Part shown: positions 28,844-38,530 of the stretch, piece by piece
Numbering within the stretch: the first letter of the stretch is position 1
Layout: each line of letters opens with the position of its first letter
Source of the DNA: Microbacterium sp. SLBN-154
GTDB lineage: Bacteria; Actinomycetota; Actinomycetes; Actinomycetales; Microbacteriaceae
DNA: 64,000 bases
Direction of reading: 5' to 3'
NCBI RefSeq assembly: GCF_006715565.1
Contig: NZ_VFNL01000001.1
Coordinates: 1,984,001-2,048,000 of the forward strand
Program-made: the position numbers and the translations under genes
Notes under the pieces: generated by a model
What the model was told of the DNA's origin: nothing
The model's database searches: none
Seen by the model: the letters and a program-made list of their open reading frames with translations, nothing else

Positions 28844-28851
28844 TGGAGATT

Positions 28852-30924
28852 GTGACCGCCGCTGAGTATTCCGCCCACCACCTGCAGGTGCTCGAAGGGC
28901 TCGAGGCCGTCCGCAAACGTCCGGGCATGTACATCGGCTCGACCGACGCCCGCGGTCTCATGCACTGCCTGTGGGAGATCATCGACAACGCCGTCGACGA
29001 GGCACTCGGTGGCCACGGAGATCACATCGACGTCGTCCTCCACGCCGACGGCAGCGTCGAGGTCCGCGACCGCGCCCGCGGCATCCCCGTCGATGTCGAG
29101 CCCCGCACCGGGCTCACCGGCGTGGAGGTCGTGTTCACCAAGCTGCACGCGGGCGGCAAGTTCGGCGGGGGCTCGTATGCGGCGTCCGGAGGTCTGCACG
29201 GCGTGGGTGCCTCCGTCGTCAACGCCCTGTCCGAGCGCCTCGACGTCGAGGTCGACCGCGGTGGCAAGACCTATGCGATGTCGTTCCACCGCGGCGAGCC
29301 AGGGGTGTTCGCGGGCCCGGGCCCTGACTCGCCCTTCACCCCCTTCGAAGACAGCAGCGAGTTGCGCGTGGTTGGAAAGGCTCCGCGCGGGGCGACGGGA
29401 ACGCGCATCCGCTACTGGGCCGACCGACAGATCTTCACCCGCGATGCCGCGTTCTCCTTCGAGGAGCTGGAGCAGCGGGTGCGGCAGACGGCGTTCCTCG
29501 TCCCCGGTCTGCAGATCGTCGTGCGCGACGAGCGCGCAGGCGAGCCGGTCGAGACGGCCTACCGCTTCGAGGGCGGCATCTCGGAGTTCGTGGAGTTCCT
29601 CGCCCCCGACGCCGGTGTCACCGACGTGTGGCGGCTGACCGGCACCGGGGTCTTCACCGAGACCGTCCCCGTCCTGCAGCCCACCGGCGCGATGATCCCC
29701 ACCGAGGTCGAGCGCACCTGCGAGGTCGACATCGCGCTGCGGTGGGGGATCGGCTACGACACCGTCGCCCGCTCCTTCGTCAACATCATCGCCACGCCGA
29801 AGGGCGGCACCCATCAGCAGGGGTTCGAGCAGGGGCTGATGAAGGTGCTGCGCGCACAGGTGGAACAGAACGCCCGTCGGCTGAAGGTCGGCAACGACAA
29901 GATCGAGAAGGACGACATCCTCGCCGGCCTCACCACGGTGATGACCGTCCGACTGCCCGAGCCGCAGTTCGAGGGTCAGACCAAAGAGGTGCTGGGCACC
30001 CCGGCCGTCCGTCAGATCGTGGCCCAGGTCGTCACGAAGGAGCTCACCGCGCGCTTCTCCTCCACCAAACGCGACGACAAGGCGCAGACGTCGCTGCTGC
30101 TGGACAAGGTCGTCTCGGAGATGAAGGCGCGCATCTCGGCGCGCACGCACAAAGAGACCCAGCGCCGGAAGAATGCCCTCGAGTCGTCGTCTCTGCCGGC
30201 CAAGCTGGCCGACTGCCGCACGAACGACGTCGCCGAGTCAGAGCTCTTCATCGTCGAGGGTGATTCGGCGCTCGGCACGGCCAAGCTGGCGCGCAACAGC
30301 GAATACCAGGCTCTGCTGCCGATCCGCGGGAAGATCCTGAACGTTCAAAAGGCGTCGATCAGCGACATGCTGTCCAACGCCGAATGCGCATCGATCATCC
30401 AGGTGATCGGTGCGGGTTCGGGCCGGTCGTTCGATCTGGAGGCCGCGCGCTACGGCAAGATCATCCTGATGAGCGATGCCGACGTGGACGGTGCGCACAT
30501 CCGCACCCTTCTGCTGACCCTGTTCTTCCGCTACATGCGTCCCCTCGTCGAGGCCGGACGGGTGTTCGCCGCCGTCCCGCCCCTTCATCGGGTCATCGTG
30601 ATGCATCCCGGGACCAAGCCCAACGAGACGGTCTACACCTTCAGCGAACAGGAGCTGCACACGCTGCTCACCAAGCTCACCAAGGCGGGCAGACGCTGGC
30701 AGGAGCCGGTGCAGCGGTACAAGGGTCTCGGCGAGATGGACGCCGACCAGCTCGCGACCACGACGATGGATCGGGGCGGACGGACCCTTCGGAGGGTGCG
30801 CGTGCAGGACGCCGAGGCGGCCTCGCGTGTCTTCGAACTGCTGATGGGCACCGACGTCGCCCCCCGTCGCGAGTTCATCGTCGACTCCAGCGACCGGCTG
30901 TCGCGCGAGCGCATCGACGCCTGA
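28852..30924 (+). CDS. parE: DNA topoisomerase IV / type IIA subunit B
   Basis: A 690-residue GHKL-type ATPase subunit that powers chromosome decatenation with ParC. The N-terminal ATPase shows KRPGMYIGS, the N-box EIIDNAVDEALGG and GGLHGVGASVVNALS. The TOPRIM domain has ELFIVEGDSALGTA and LMSDADVDGAHIRT, and the C-terminus has VQRYKGLGEMDADQL. The GTG at 28852 is preferred: a TTG nine bases earlier overlaps the last base of the -10 box. A gyrB copy elsewhere is expected. parC lies convergently 10 bases downstream instead of in tandem. Confidence 0.93.
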   Translation: MTAAEYSAHHLQVLEGLEAVRKRPGMYIGSTDARGLMHCLWEIIDNAVDEALGGHGDHIDVVLHADGSVEVRDRARGIPVDVEPRTGLTGVEVVFTKLHAGGKFGGGSYAASGGLHGVGASVVNALSERLDVEVDRGGKTYAMSFHRGEPGVFAGPGPDSPFTPFEDSSELRVVGKAPRGATGTRIRYWADRQIFTRDAAFSFEELEQRVRQTAFLVPGLQIVVRDERAGEPVETAYRFEGGISEFVEFLAPDAGVTDVWRLTGTGVFTETVPVLQPTGAMIPTEVERTCEVDIALRWGIGYDTVARSFVNIIATPKGGTHQQGFEQGLMKVLRAQVEQNARRLKVGNDKIEKDDILAGLTTVMTVRLPEPQFEGQTKEVLGTPAVRQIVAQVVTKELTARFSSTKRDDKAQTSLLLDKVVSEMKARISARTHKETQRRKNALESSSLPAKLADCRTNDVAESELFIVEGDSALGTAKLARNSEYQALLPIRGKILNVQKASISDMLSNAECASIIQVIGAGSGRSFDLEAARYGKIILMSDADVDGAHIRTLLLTLFFRYMRPLVEAGRVFAAVPPLHRVIVMHPGTKPNETVYTFSEQELHTLLTKLTKAGRRWQEPVQRYKGLGEMDADQLATTTMDRGGRTLRRVRVQDAEAASRVFELLMGTDVAPRREFIVDSSDRLSRERIDA

Positions 30925-30934
30925 CCGGCGTCCC

Positions 30935-33388
30935 TCAGCGTACGGCGGTCCCGACCGCTCCGACGACGGCGTCGAGCGGTGTTCCCGATGCGTCGCGTCG
31001 AGCACCCGTTGCGGGCAGCTGACGGACCGCGCCGTCGGGACCGACCGCTCGAGGGTCGGAACCGACCCACGCCAGGCTCAGGGTGTCTTCCCCTCGGAGG
31101 AAGCGATGCGCGCGCACCCCGCCGGTGCCGCGTCCCTTGGCGGGATACTCCGTGAAGGCCGAGACTTTGGCGGATCCGGGGTCGGTGCCTGCCAGAGCTG
31201 TGGAGGCGCCCGCGACGGTGACCACCACGGCGTCGAAGGCCGAGCCGCCGACGACGAAGAACCCGATCGCCTCCACTCCCGGGGCCAGCCTGATCCCGGC
31301 CATCCCGCCGGCGGCACGGCCCTGGGGTCGGACGGAGGACGCGTCGAAGCGCAGGAGCTGCGCGTCCGCGGCGACGAACACCAGCTCCGCACCGTCGGGC
31401 GCGAGGGCGGCCCCGACGACGCGGTCGCCGTCCTTGAGGGAGATGATCGCGACGTCGTGTTTGCCCGCGAGCTCGGAAGCGGCGACCCGCTTGACCACGC
31501 CCTGCGCGGTGCCGAGTGCGATGGGCGGATCCGACGCGAGGGGAACGAGGGCGACGACGTGCTCGCCGCCGGTGAGGCCGAGGTACTGGTCGACGCGGGT
31601 CCCGGCCGACAACTGCACCGAGTTCCCCGGAACGGAGGGCAGGTCGACCGGCGAGAACCGGACGAGGCGCCCTGCCGTGGTGACAGCTCCCACGTCTCCG
31701 CGCGTCGTGGTGTCGACCGCGGAGCGCACCGCGTCGTGCTTCGATCGGCGGGCGGGGGGGACGATGCCGCCGCCCGGCGCCTCCGGCGTCCGCTCGGCGC
31801 GCACCATGCGTCCCGTCGCGGAGAGGAAGACCCGGCAGGGCGCGTCGGCGATCTGGAGGTCGACCGGACCCGCCGACTTCGACGACCGCGCCGCGACCGG
31901 ACCGCCGTTCAGCAGCAGGGTCCGCCGCGGGGTGCCGAGCGCTTCGGCGGTGGCCTCCAGCTCCGTGGCCACCTGGGCCCGGAGCAGCGCCGGATCGCCC
32001 AACAGCTCGACGAGGGCGTCGATCTCGGCCTTCAGGGCGTCGCGTTCGGCTTCCAGTTCGATGCGCGAGAACTTCGTCAAGCGCCGCAGGCGCAGCTCCA
32101 GGATGTACTCGGCCTGCACCTGGGTGAGGTCGAAGACGTCCATGAGTCGGCCACGCGCCTGCTCTCCGTCATCGGAGGTGCGGATCACCTGGATGACCTC
32201 GTCGATGTCGAGGATCGCGATGAGGAGACCTTCGACGAGGTGGAGGCGTTCGCGGCGGCGTGCGAGGCGGTATTCGCTCCGCCGGGTGATCACGCGGATG
32301 CGGTGGTCCAGGTACACCCGGAGCATCTCGCGCAGCCCGAGCGTCTTTGGCTGGCCGTCGACGAGGGCGACGTTGTTGATGCCGAAGGAGTCCTCCAGCG
32401 GCGTGAGGCGGTACAGCTGCTCGAGGACGGCGTTGGGGTCGAACCCCGTTTTCACGCCGATGACCAGACGAAGGCCTTTCGTACGGTCGCTGAGATCGGT
32501 GACGTCGGAGATGCCGGTGAGCTTCTTGCTCGTGACGGCGTCCTTGATCTTCTCGATCACACGCTCGGGACCCACGAGATACGGCAGCTCGGTGACGACG
32601 AGTCCGGTTCGGCGCGGGCCGAGGCTCTCGATCGACACCTTCGCCCGGGTGCGGAATGATCCGCGCCCCGCGGCATAGGCGTCGCGGATGCCGTCGAGCC
32701 CGACGATGATCCCCCCGGAGGGGAGATCGGGGCCGGGGACGAACTCCATCAGCTCTTCGAGGGTCGCTTCGGGATTCTCGAGCAGGTGCACGGCGGCGGC
32801 GACGACCTCGATGAGGTTGTGCGGGGCCATGTTGGTGGCCATCCCCACCGCGATGCCCGACGCGCCGTTGACGAGCAGGTTCGGAAACGCTGCCGGAAGC
32901 ACCTCCGGCTGCTGGAACTGGCCGTCGTAGTTGGGGATGAAGTCCACGACGTCTTCATCGAGGTCTGCGGTCATCGCCAGCGCCGGGGGAGCCAGACGGG
33001 CTTCGGTGTACCGCGGGGCCGCGGGACCGTCGTCGAGCGAGCCGAAGTTGCCGTGTCCGTCGACCAGGGGCACCCGCAGCGAGAAGGACTGTGCCAGGCG
33101 CACGAGGGCGTCGTAGATCGGAGCGTCGCCGTGCGGGTGGAGCTTCCCCATCACCTCGCCGACGACGCGCGCGCTCTTGACGTGCCCGCGATCGGGCCGC
33201 AGCCCCATGTCGGCCATCTGGAAGAGGATGCGGCGCTGCACGGGCTTCAATCCGTCACGGGCGTCGGGCAGGGCGCGGGAGTAGATGACGGAGTAGGCGT
33301 ACTCCAGGAACGACCCCTGCATCTCGACGGAGACGTCGACGTCCTCGATGCGTTCGGCGGGCGTGGTGTCAGCGGGTGATGCGGGCAT
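30935..33388 (-). CDS. parC: DNA topoisomerase IV / type IIA subunit A
   Basis: An 817-residue DNA breakage-reunion subunit. The N-terminus [23 protein letters not shown] is the quinolone-resistance-determining region, and the active-site tyrosine is in APRYTEARL. The tower and coiled-coil follow, then a C-terminal beta-pinwheel with degenerate blades from about residue 500. The canonical GyrA box is not seen, which favours ParC over GyrA. The ATG at 33388 starts MPASPADTT; the ribosome-binding site is weak and an upstream GTG is possible. Confidence 0.9.
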   Translation of the reverse strand: MPASPADTTPAERIEDVDVSVEMQGSFLEYAYSVIYSRALPDARDGLKPVQRRILFQMADMGLRPDRGHVKSARVVGEVMGKLHPHGDAPIYDALVRLAQSFSLRVPLVDGHGNFGSLDDGPAAPRYTEARLAPPALAMTADLDEDVVDFIPNYDGQFQQPEVLPAAFPNLLVNGASGIAVGMATNMAPHNLIEVVAAAVHLLENPEATLEELMEFVPGPDLPSGGIIVGLDGIRDAYAAGRGSFRTRAKVSIESLGPRRTGLVVTELPYLVGPERVIEKIKDAVTSKKLTGISDVTDLSDRTKGLRLVIGVKTGFDPNAVLEQLYRLTPLEDSFGINNVALVDGQPKTLGLREMLRVYLDHRIRVITRRSEYRLARRRERLHLVEGLLIAILDIDEVIQVIRTSDDGEQARGRLMDVFDLTQVQAEYILELRLRRLTKFSRIELEAERDALKAEIDALVELLGDPALLRAQVATELEATAEALGTPRRTLLLNGGPVAARSSKSAGPVDLQIADAPCRVFLSATGRMVRAERTPEAPGGGIVPPARRSKHDAVRSAVDTTTRGDVGAVTTAGRLVRFSPVDLPSVPGNSVQLSAGTRVDQYLGLTGGEHVVALVPLASDPPIALGTAQGVVKRVAASELAGKHDVAIISLKDGDRVVGAALAPDGAELVFVAADAQLLRFDASSVRPQGRAAGGMAGIRLAPGVEAIGFFVVGGSAFDAVVVTVAGASTALAGTDPGSAKVSAFTEYPAKGRGTGGVRAHRFLRGEDTLSLAWVGSDPRAVGPDGAVRQLPATGARRDASGTPLDAVVGAVGTAVR

Positions 33389-33449
33389 GGCGATGGGGTT
33401 CCAAGACGGAGCGGGGGAGCCGCCGGCGGGGTGTGCCAGACTGGCCCGG

Positions 33450-34574
33450 GTGACCGTCAGCCTACCGTCGGACCCGCCCGGTGCCCGGCGCCTCACCGGG
33501 GTCGTGCCGGAGTTGATCGCGGCGCTCGGGGGCGCATCCGACCGACTGGCCCCTGCGCGAAGCGCGATCGTCTGCGTGGTCGATGGCCTCGGAGCCCATA
33601 ATCTGCGAGGCCGCAGCGGTCACGCGAGGTATCTCGCGGCGGCGATGTCGAAGAAGGATGTCGTGCGGACCGTGTTCCCCACCACCACCGCCGCGGCGCT
33701 CACGAGTCTGCTGACGGGGACCGAGCCGGGCACACACGGCATCGTCGGCTACCGGGCCTTCGTCCCCGACACCGGCGAGGTCCTCAACCAGCTCCGCGGG
33801 TGGGACACGCACGGACTTCCGGTGAGCTGGCAGCGCGCCGCGCCTCTCTTCGGCCGGGAAGCCGAAACCGGCCGGCCGACGTTCTTCGTCTCCAAGCCCG
33901 AGTACACCGGCACGGGGTTCACCGAGGCGACGCTGCGCGGTGCGGTTGCGGTGCCGGCAGAGGACTTCTCCGACCGGGTCGACCTCGCCGTCGACCTTGC
34001 GGCCCGGCATCCGGGCGCCCTCATCTATCTCTACACACCGGAACTGGACGGGATCGGTCATCGTCGCGGATGGGAGTCCGACGAGTGGACGATCGGGCTG
34101 GAGGACGTGGACGCCGCACTGGCGCGGCTCGGCGGAGCGCTGCCGGACGACGTGGGGGCGATCATCACCGCCGACCACGGGATGGTCGACGTTCCCCGGC
34201 ACCGGCATCGTCTCCTGGTCGAGGGGAGCCCCCTGCTGGAGGGCGTGGCACAGATCGGCGGCGAGCCGCGGATGCTCCATCTGTACGCCGATCCGGGGGC
34301 CGCTGATGCCGTCGCCGACGCATGGCAGGCAGCGGAGTCTTCTCACGCATGGGTCTTCACGAGAGACCAGGCTGTCGCGAGCGGCCTGTTCGGCGAGGTC
34401 GATCCCGTGGTGCGGCCGCGGATCGGCGACGTCCTCGTCGCCGCACGCGGGACCACCGCCTACTACGACGACCGGGATGCCGAACGCACCGGTCAGCAGA
34501 TGGTGGGCCAGCACGGCTCGCTCACCGATGCCGAGCGGATCGTTCCGTTCATCCGCCTCGGCGCGTTCGCCTGA
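33450..34574 (+). CDS. Alkaline phosphatase-superfamily phosphodiesterase
   Basis: A 374-residue enzyme of the nucleotide pyrophosphatase/phosphodiesterase group. The metal-site Asp is in VCVVDGLGAHNL, the nucleophilic Thr in FPTTTAAALTSLLTG followed by PGTHGIVGYRAF, the second metal set in ELDGIGHRRGW, and ADHGMVDV carries Asp/His ligands. There is no signal peptide, so the substrate is probably cytoplasmic. The GTG at 33450 lies seven bases after CAGACT, an imperfect -10 box. It is divergent from parC. Confidence 0.88.
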   Translation: MTVSLPSDPPGARRLTGVVPELIAALGGASDRLAPARSAIVCVVDGLGAHNLRGRSGHARYLAAAMSKKDVVRTVFPTTTAAALTSLLTGTEPGTHGIVGYRAFVPDTGEVLNQLRGWDTHGLPVSWQRAAPLFGREAETGRPTFFVSKPEYTGTGFTEATLRGAVAVPAEDFSDRVDLAVDLAARHPGALIYLYTPELDGIGHRRGWESDEWTIGLEDVDAALARLGGALPDDVGAIITADHGMVDVPRHRHRLLVEGSPLLEGVAQIGGEPRMLHLYADPGAADAVADAWQAAESSHAWVFTRDQAVASGLFGEVDPVVRPRIGDVLVAARGTTAYYDDRDAERTGQQMVGQHGSLTDAERIVPFIRLGAFA

Positions 34575-34589
34575 GCGCTGCCGCTCGTC

Positions 34590-35633
34590 TCAGTCGTCGC
34601 CGCGTGCGCCGAAGACGATCTCGTCCCACGACGGCATCGACGTGCGTCCCTTGCGGCGGCCGGCCGCCTCGGCGACCTGCGTCGCCGATGAAGCCCTGTC
34701 CGGCGGGAGGTTCTCCTCGGAGGGCTCGGGGCCGTCGCCGTACCCCGGCTCGAGGGCGTCGAAGAGCGCGACAGGCTGGGATGACGTCGTGCGCTCTCGC
34801 GCCTCCTCCGCGCCCGGAAGGGGTTCACGCTGACCACGACGACGACGCAGGGCTTCGAGCAGGTCGGCGGTCTCCGCGGAGGTGACGGCCGGTTCGGTCG
34901 CCCGCTTGATCGCGGCCTCCTGGACGGCCGGTGCGACCGGCGCAGGGATCTCGGGGTGCTCGAGGTCGGCCTCCGGCGGGCGGCGGGGCCCGAAGGCGCC
35001 GCTGTCGAAGCGCGAGTCGTCCTTCGCGGGGGCGGTGTCCAGGGCGCGCAGGCGCGGGATCAGTCCTTCGGGGAGCGAACCCTGACGCGACAGCTGGATC
35101 GCGTCGGCGTTCAGAGGCGAGAGGGTGCTGCGGCGAGGGTCGAAGCTCCACCGCGCATCATGGTCGACGCTGTTGGCGGTGAACTCGAGCTTGACGATCC
35201 ATCCCGAGGGCTCCTTCCAGCTCGTCCAGCGTTCGCCGACTGCGCCGGCCTCGTGGAGCTTGCCGCGCACGGCTGCTCCGAACGTGGGGTGCGCGTCGTG
35301 CTCGAGCTGACCGCCCAGCAGCACCGGCACAGCGAGAGCCTGACCGACGACGTGCTCGCGCTCGGCGAGCACCGGACCTTCGAAGCGGGCCACGTCTTCC
35401 ACGCGGCACCCGAGCAGTGTCGCCACCTCGGTCGTCGACAGCCCGGCACGGATGTGCGACTGGATCTCCCGGGGGCTGGGGCGAGCGGCCTGGCTGTCGT
35501 GGTCGCGGTCACGCCGGGTGCGGCGCAGCTCGTTGCGCAGCACCTCATCGACGGGCAGCGAGAACCGGTCGCCCGATTCGGTCGCGAGGACGAGTCTGTC
35601 GTCCTCGGTTCCGATCACCTTGAGCTGTTCCAT
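34590..35633 (-). CDS. sepH: Septation protein SepH (DUF3071)
   Basis: A 347-residue actinobacterial cell-division protein. The N-terminal DUF3071 domain (MEQLKVIGTEDDRLVLATESGDRF) includes a helix-turn-helix-like segment (SPREIQSHIRAGLSTTEVATL). SepH of Streptomyces binds and stimulates FtsZ assembly. The second half is proline- and acid-rich, probably disordered, and ends in the conserved RRKGRTSMPSWDEIVFG. The ATG at 35633 follows GGAGAGG at good spacing. It converges on the phosphodiesterase gene. Confidence 0.9.
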   Translation of the reverse strand: MEQLKVIGTEDDRLVLATESGDRFSLPVDEVLRNELRRTRRDRDHDSQAARPSPREIQSHIRAGLSTTEVATLLGCRVEDVARFEGPVLAEREHVVGQALAVPVLLGGQLEHDAHPTFGAAVRGKLHEAGAVGERWTSWKEPSGWIVKLEFTANSVDHDARWSFDPRRSTLSPLNADAIQLSRQGSLPEGLIPRLRALDTAPAKDDSRFDSGAFGPRRPPEADLEHPEIPAPVAPAVQEAAIKRATEPAVTSAETADLLEALRRRRGQREPLPGAEEARERTTSSQPVALFDALEPGYGDGPEPSEENLPPDRASSATQVAEAAGRRKGRTSMPSWDEIVFGARGDD

Positions 35634-35909
35634 GCGAACGCCTCTCCGACTCAGCAGTGCCGCCATGGTGTCACAGGGACGCCCTGGGGCCGGGAATATC
35701 GTGCGCGTGGCGCATGTTCCGGTGGGTGATCGTCGCCCTCTCGCGCCTGGGGCGGCATCCGATCACCCGCAGGCGTGCCCAGAGGCGTCCGAACCGGTCG
35801 CCGCGGCGCCGGATGCGGCATTTGCGAAATGCCCACCGGTCATGCAAACTATGGCCGCCTGTTCAGGCCAGGTGCACCCGAGAATCACCGGAAGTAGAGA
35901 TCCCCCCGC

Positions 35910-36203
35910 ATGGCAACCGACTACGACGCCCCCCGCAAGACCGAAGACGACAGCGAGTCGATCGAGGCGCTCAAGGAGCGTGTCCCCGACAAGATGTCCG
36001 GTTCGGTGGACGTCGAGGACGCCGACAATCCCTCCGGCTTCGAACTGCCCGGAGCCGACCTGTCCGACCTCGAGCTGGACGTGGTCGTGCTTCCCCCTCA
36101 GGAGGACGAGTTCACCTGCATGAACTGCTTCCTCGTCAAGCACCGCTCGCAGCTGGACCACGAGGGCGGCGACGGACCGATCTGCCGGGAGTGCGCGGCG
36201 TAA
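35910..36203 (+). CDS. DUF4193 protein
   Basis: A 97-residue actinobacterial protein of unknown function. The first two-thirds are acidic (ADNPSGFELPGADLSDLELD). The C-terminus has a probable zinc site, CMNCFLVKHRSQL and ICRECAA. Its last 68 coding bases overlap, on the opposite strand, the 3' end of the DUF3093 gene. The 276 bases upstream (35634-35909) contain no recognisable gene; a TATGGC sequence near 35849 is a weak -10 candidate. Confidence 0.88.
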   Translation: MATDYDAPRKTEDDSESIEALKERVPDKMSGSVDVEDADNPSGFELPGADLSDLELDVVVLPPQEDEFTCMNCFLVKHRSQLDHEGGDGPICRECAA

Positions 36204-36687
36204 CCGGCTCGGCGTCGCCGCGTCGCGCCCGCTCGATCGCAGCGATGAGGCGGTCGGGTGTGCGGGTCGAGACCACCCACGCCGGCACCGGGTCGTCGGG
36301 GTCTTCGAGCGCGATGACCACGACCGGGTCGATCCCCCCGCGGATGAGGTGCCACGCCCGGGGGTGCAGCTCCACGCCGCGCTTACGGCGGGCTTCCTCG
36401 CCGGTGAACCCCTCGGCCCCCCCGAGGTGACGCACCTCGATGCGGGCCCGTCCGGCCCGCAGCATCCCGTCACGGACCTCCACCACCGGCGAGGCGGCGA
36501 CCAGAGCTACGACGACGAGCGCAGCGACCGCCGCGCCGACGACTAGGGCGACCGTGGGATCGACGGGAGTGAAGACCAGGGCCGCCATCGGTCCGCACAG
36601 GGCGGCGGCCACCAGCAGCCACAGACTCGGACCCAGTCTTTCGCGGTACAGCACCGCCTGCTCGCCGCTGCGGCGTGGCTCTGACAT
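36136..36687 (-). CDS. DUF3093 membrane protein
   Basis: A 183-residue protein with two adjacent N-terminal membrane helices (LWLLVAAALCGPMAALVF and VALVVGAAVAALVVVALVAA) and a soluble C-terminal domain (RIEVRHLGGAEGFTGEEA), as in DUF3093. Function is unknown. The ATG at 36687 is chosen because GAGGG lies eight bases before it; an ATG at 36693 would be too close to that site. It is divergent from dut with 18 bases between starts. Confidence 0.85.
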   Translation of the reverse strand: MSEPRRSGEQAVLYRERLGPSLWLLVAAALCGPMAALVFTPVDPTVALVVGAAVAALVVVALVAASPVVEVRDGMLRAGRARIEVRHLGGAEGFTGEEARRKRGVELHPRAWHLIRGGIDPVVVIALEDPDDPVPAWVVSTRTPDRLIAAIERARRGDAEPVTPRTPGRSVRRRPRGPAASGA

Positions 36688-36693
36688 GTGCAT

Positions 36694-36699
36694 TACCCT
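36694..36699 (+). promoter_or_regulatory. -10 box TACCCT for leaderless dut
   Basis: TACCCT is followed by six bases (CGTTGC) and the GTG at 36706. On the other strand the same bases are part of the GAGGGTA ribosome-binding site of the divergent DUF3093 gene. Confidence 0.65.
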
Positions 36700-36705
36700 C
36701 GTTGC

Positions 36706-37158
36706 GTGACTGAAACCGTGGACGTCCTCATTATCGCCCCCGACGTTCCGGCCTACTCCCACCCCGGCGATGCGGGTGCCGATCTGGTGTCCGCGGAGGC
36801 CGTGAGGCTGGAGCCCGGCCAGCGCGCCCTCGTCGGCACCGGCGTGCGGATCGCCCTTCCCGAGGGCTTCGCCGCCTTCGTCGTCCCCCGCAGCGGACTG
36901 GCCGCGAAGCACGGAATCACCATCGTCAACTCGCCGGGCACCGTCGACGCGGGCTACCGCGGCGAGATCAAGGTCGCCCTGCTGAACACCGACCGAGACA
37001 CCGCGTTCGAGATCGCACCCGGCGACCGGATCGCCCAGCTCATCGTGATGCCCGTCACCCGGGCCGCGTTCGTGCCGGTCGACGACCTCCCCGACAGCGT
37101 CCGCGGCGCCGGGGGGTTCGGTTCGACCGGCTACCAGAAGGACGGAGCGACGGCATGA
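36706..37158 (+). CDS. dut: Deoxyuridine 5'-triphosphate nucleotidohydrolase (dUTPase)
   Basis: A 150-residue trimeric dUTPase that converts dUTP to dUMP, keeping uracil out of DNA and supplying thymidylate synthesis. The five motifs are present: HPGDAGADLVS (1), PRSGLAAKHG (2), GTVDAGYRGEIKV (3, with the catalytic Asp), GDRIAQLIV (4) and the C-terminal arm GAGGFGSTG (5). The GTG at 36706 is preferred over the upstream ATG at 36688, since the latter precedes the -10 box. The stop overlaps the DUF3710 start (ATGA). Confidence 0.95.
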   Translation: MTETVDVLIIAPDVPAYSHPGDAGADLVSAEAVRLEPGQRALVGTGVRIALPEGFAAFVVPRSGLAAKHGITIVNSPGTVDAGYRGEIKVALLNTDRDTAFEIAPGDRIAQLIVMPVTRAAFVPVDDLPDSVRGAGGFGSTGYQKDGATA

Positions 37159-37751
37159 CCGACGCGACACCGCAGAACACCCCCAAGAGCGCACCCGCCG
37201 ATCGGGCGACCGAGGGGCCGTTCGATGAGGCGGAGGCCAATCCGGTCCGCCCTTACATCGATCTCGGAGGGATCAAGGTCCTCCCGCGTGAGGGTCTGAA
37301 CCTGCGGCTGGAGGTGGAGGAGCAGACCAAGCGCATCGTCGCCGTGGGCTTGGACTACGCCGACTCGACACTGCAGATCCAGCCGTTCGCGGCACCGCGC
37401 TCGGCGGGGCTGTGGGAGGAGACGCGAGAGCAGATCCGTCAGCAGATCCGCCAACAGGGCGGGCGCGTCGAAGAGCGCGAGGGTCCGCTCGGACCCGAGC
37501 TGCTCGCCGAAGTGCCCGTCGTGGCAGGACCGGACGGGGGAGCGGGCAAGCGCATCGCCCGCTTCGTCGGCGTCGACGGGCCGCGTTGGTTCCTGCGCGG
37601 GGTCATCGGCGGGGCGGCGGCGGCCGACGTCGACGCTGCGGCGAAGATCGAGGACCTCTTCCGCTCCATCGTCGTGGTCCGCGGTACGTCGCCGATGCCG
37701 CCGCGCGATCTCATCCCCCTCCGCATGCCGGCTACGCCGGGCACGGCGTGA
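37155..37751 (+). CDS. DUF3710 protein
   Basis: A 198-residue actinobacterial protein that almost always follows dut. The N-terminus is acidic and the core reads NPVRPYIDLGGIKVLPREGLNLRLEVEEQ, with a later VDGPRWFLRGVIGGAAA. It is soluble and has no known activity. It overlaps dut and the DUF3159 gene by 4 bases on each side, so the three genes form one tightly coupled operon. Confidence 0.88.
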   Translation: MTDATPQNTPKSAPADRATEGPFDEAEANPVRPYIDLGGIKVLPREGLNLRLEVEEQTKRIVAVGLDYADSTLQIQPFAAPRSAGLWEETREQIRQQIRQQGGRVEEREGPLGPELLAEVPVVAGPDGGAGKRIARFVGVDGPRWFLRGVIGGAAAADVDAAAKIEDLFRSIVVVRGTSPMPPRDLIPLRMPATPGTA

Positions 37752-38527
37752 ACGACAGCCCGACGGGCGTCCACGCCCCCGACCCCGAACCCGCGCCCGG
37801 GGCCGGGGATCAGCGCGCCTCCGAGCTCCTCGGCGCCGCCCTCGGCGGGGCGGCCAAGCGCGCAGGCCTCGATCCGACCCAGCAGGGGAGCACCGGCCGC
37901 GTCGTCTGGTCGGCGATGGGCGGCTGGCGCGGGGTTCTCGAATCGGTGCTGCCGAGCCTGACGTTCATCCTCACCTACACCCTCGTGCCCGGCGACACTC
38001 AGGAGAAGCTGATTCCGGCCCTCGCCGTCTCGGTGGGCATCGCGGCGGTGTTCACGATCGTGCGCCTGGTGCAGAAATCGCCCCCCTCGGCGGCGATCGG
38101 CGGACTGGTCGCAGCGGGCGTGGCGGCAGGGCTGGCGCTGATCACGGGGAACCCCTCCGACAACTTCATCCCGGGTTTCATCACCAACGCCGTCTACGGC
38201 TCGGCGCTGCTGGTCTCCGCACTCGTCGGCTGGCCGATCATCGGTCTCGCGGTGGGTTTCCTCGTCGGCGAGGGAACGCGGTGGCGGATGGACCGTCGCA
38301 AGCGGCGGGCATTCTTCTGGCTCACCATCGCGTGGGCCGCGCTGTTCGCGGCGCGTCTGGCCGTGCAGTTCCCCATCTACTTGACCTCCCTGGACGAGAG
38401 TCAGCGCGACAGCGCGGTGGCGCTGCTGGGAACGCTCAAGCTCGTGATGGGCATTCCCCTCTTCGCTCCGCTGCTCGCGGTCACGTGGCTGGTGGTGCGC
38501 GCCCTCTATCCTCCCGCTCCCAAGTGA
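37748..38527 (+). CDS. DUF3159 membrane protein
   Basis: A 259-residue protein with a short polar N-terminus and about six membrane helices from residue 60 on (for example VLPSLTFILTYTLV, AAVFTIVRLV and GLVAAGVAAGLALITG). The family is actinobacterial, found in this dut-DUF3710-DUF3159 order, and uncharacterised. The GTG at 37748 overlaps the previous stop (GTGA). The acnA palindrome begins three bases after its stop codon. Confidence 0.88.
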   Translation: MNDSPTGVHAPDPEPAPGAGDQRASELLGAALGGAAKRAGLDPTQQGSTGRVVWSAMGGWRGVLESVLPSLTFILTYTLVPGDTQEKLIPALAVSVGIAAVFTIVRLVQKSPPSAAIGGLVAAGVAAGLALITGNPSDNFIPGFITNAVYGSALLVSALVGWPIIGLAVGFLVGEGTRWRMDRRKRRAFFWLTIAWAALFAARLAVQFPIYLTSLDESQRDSAVALLGTLKLVMGIPLFAPLLAVTWLVVRALYPPAPK

Positions 38528-38530
38528 TAC

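Noticed and set aside
28843..28851. TTG start of parE at 28843
   Set aside because: It lies on the last base of the -10 box, so it would not be on the transcript. GTG at 28852 fits better.
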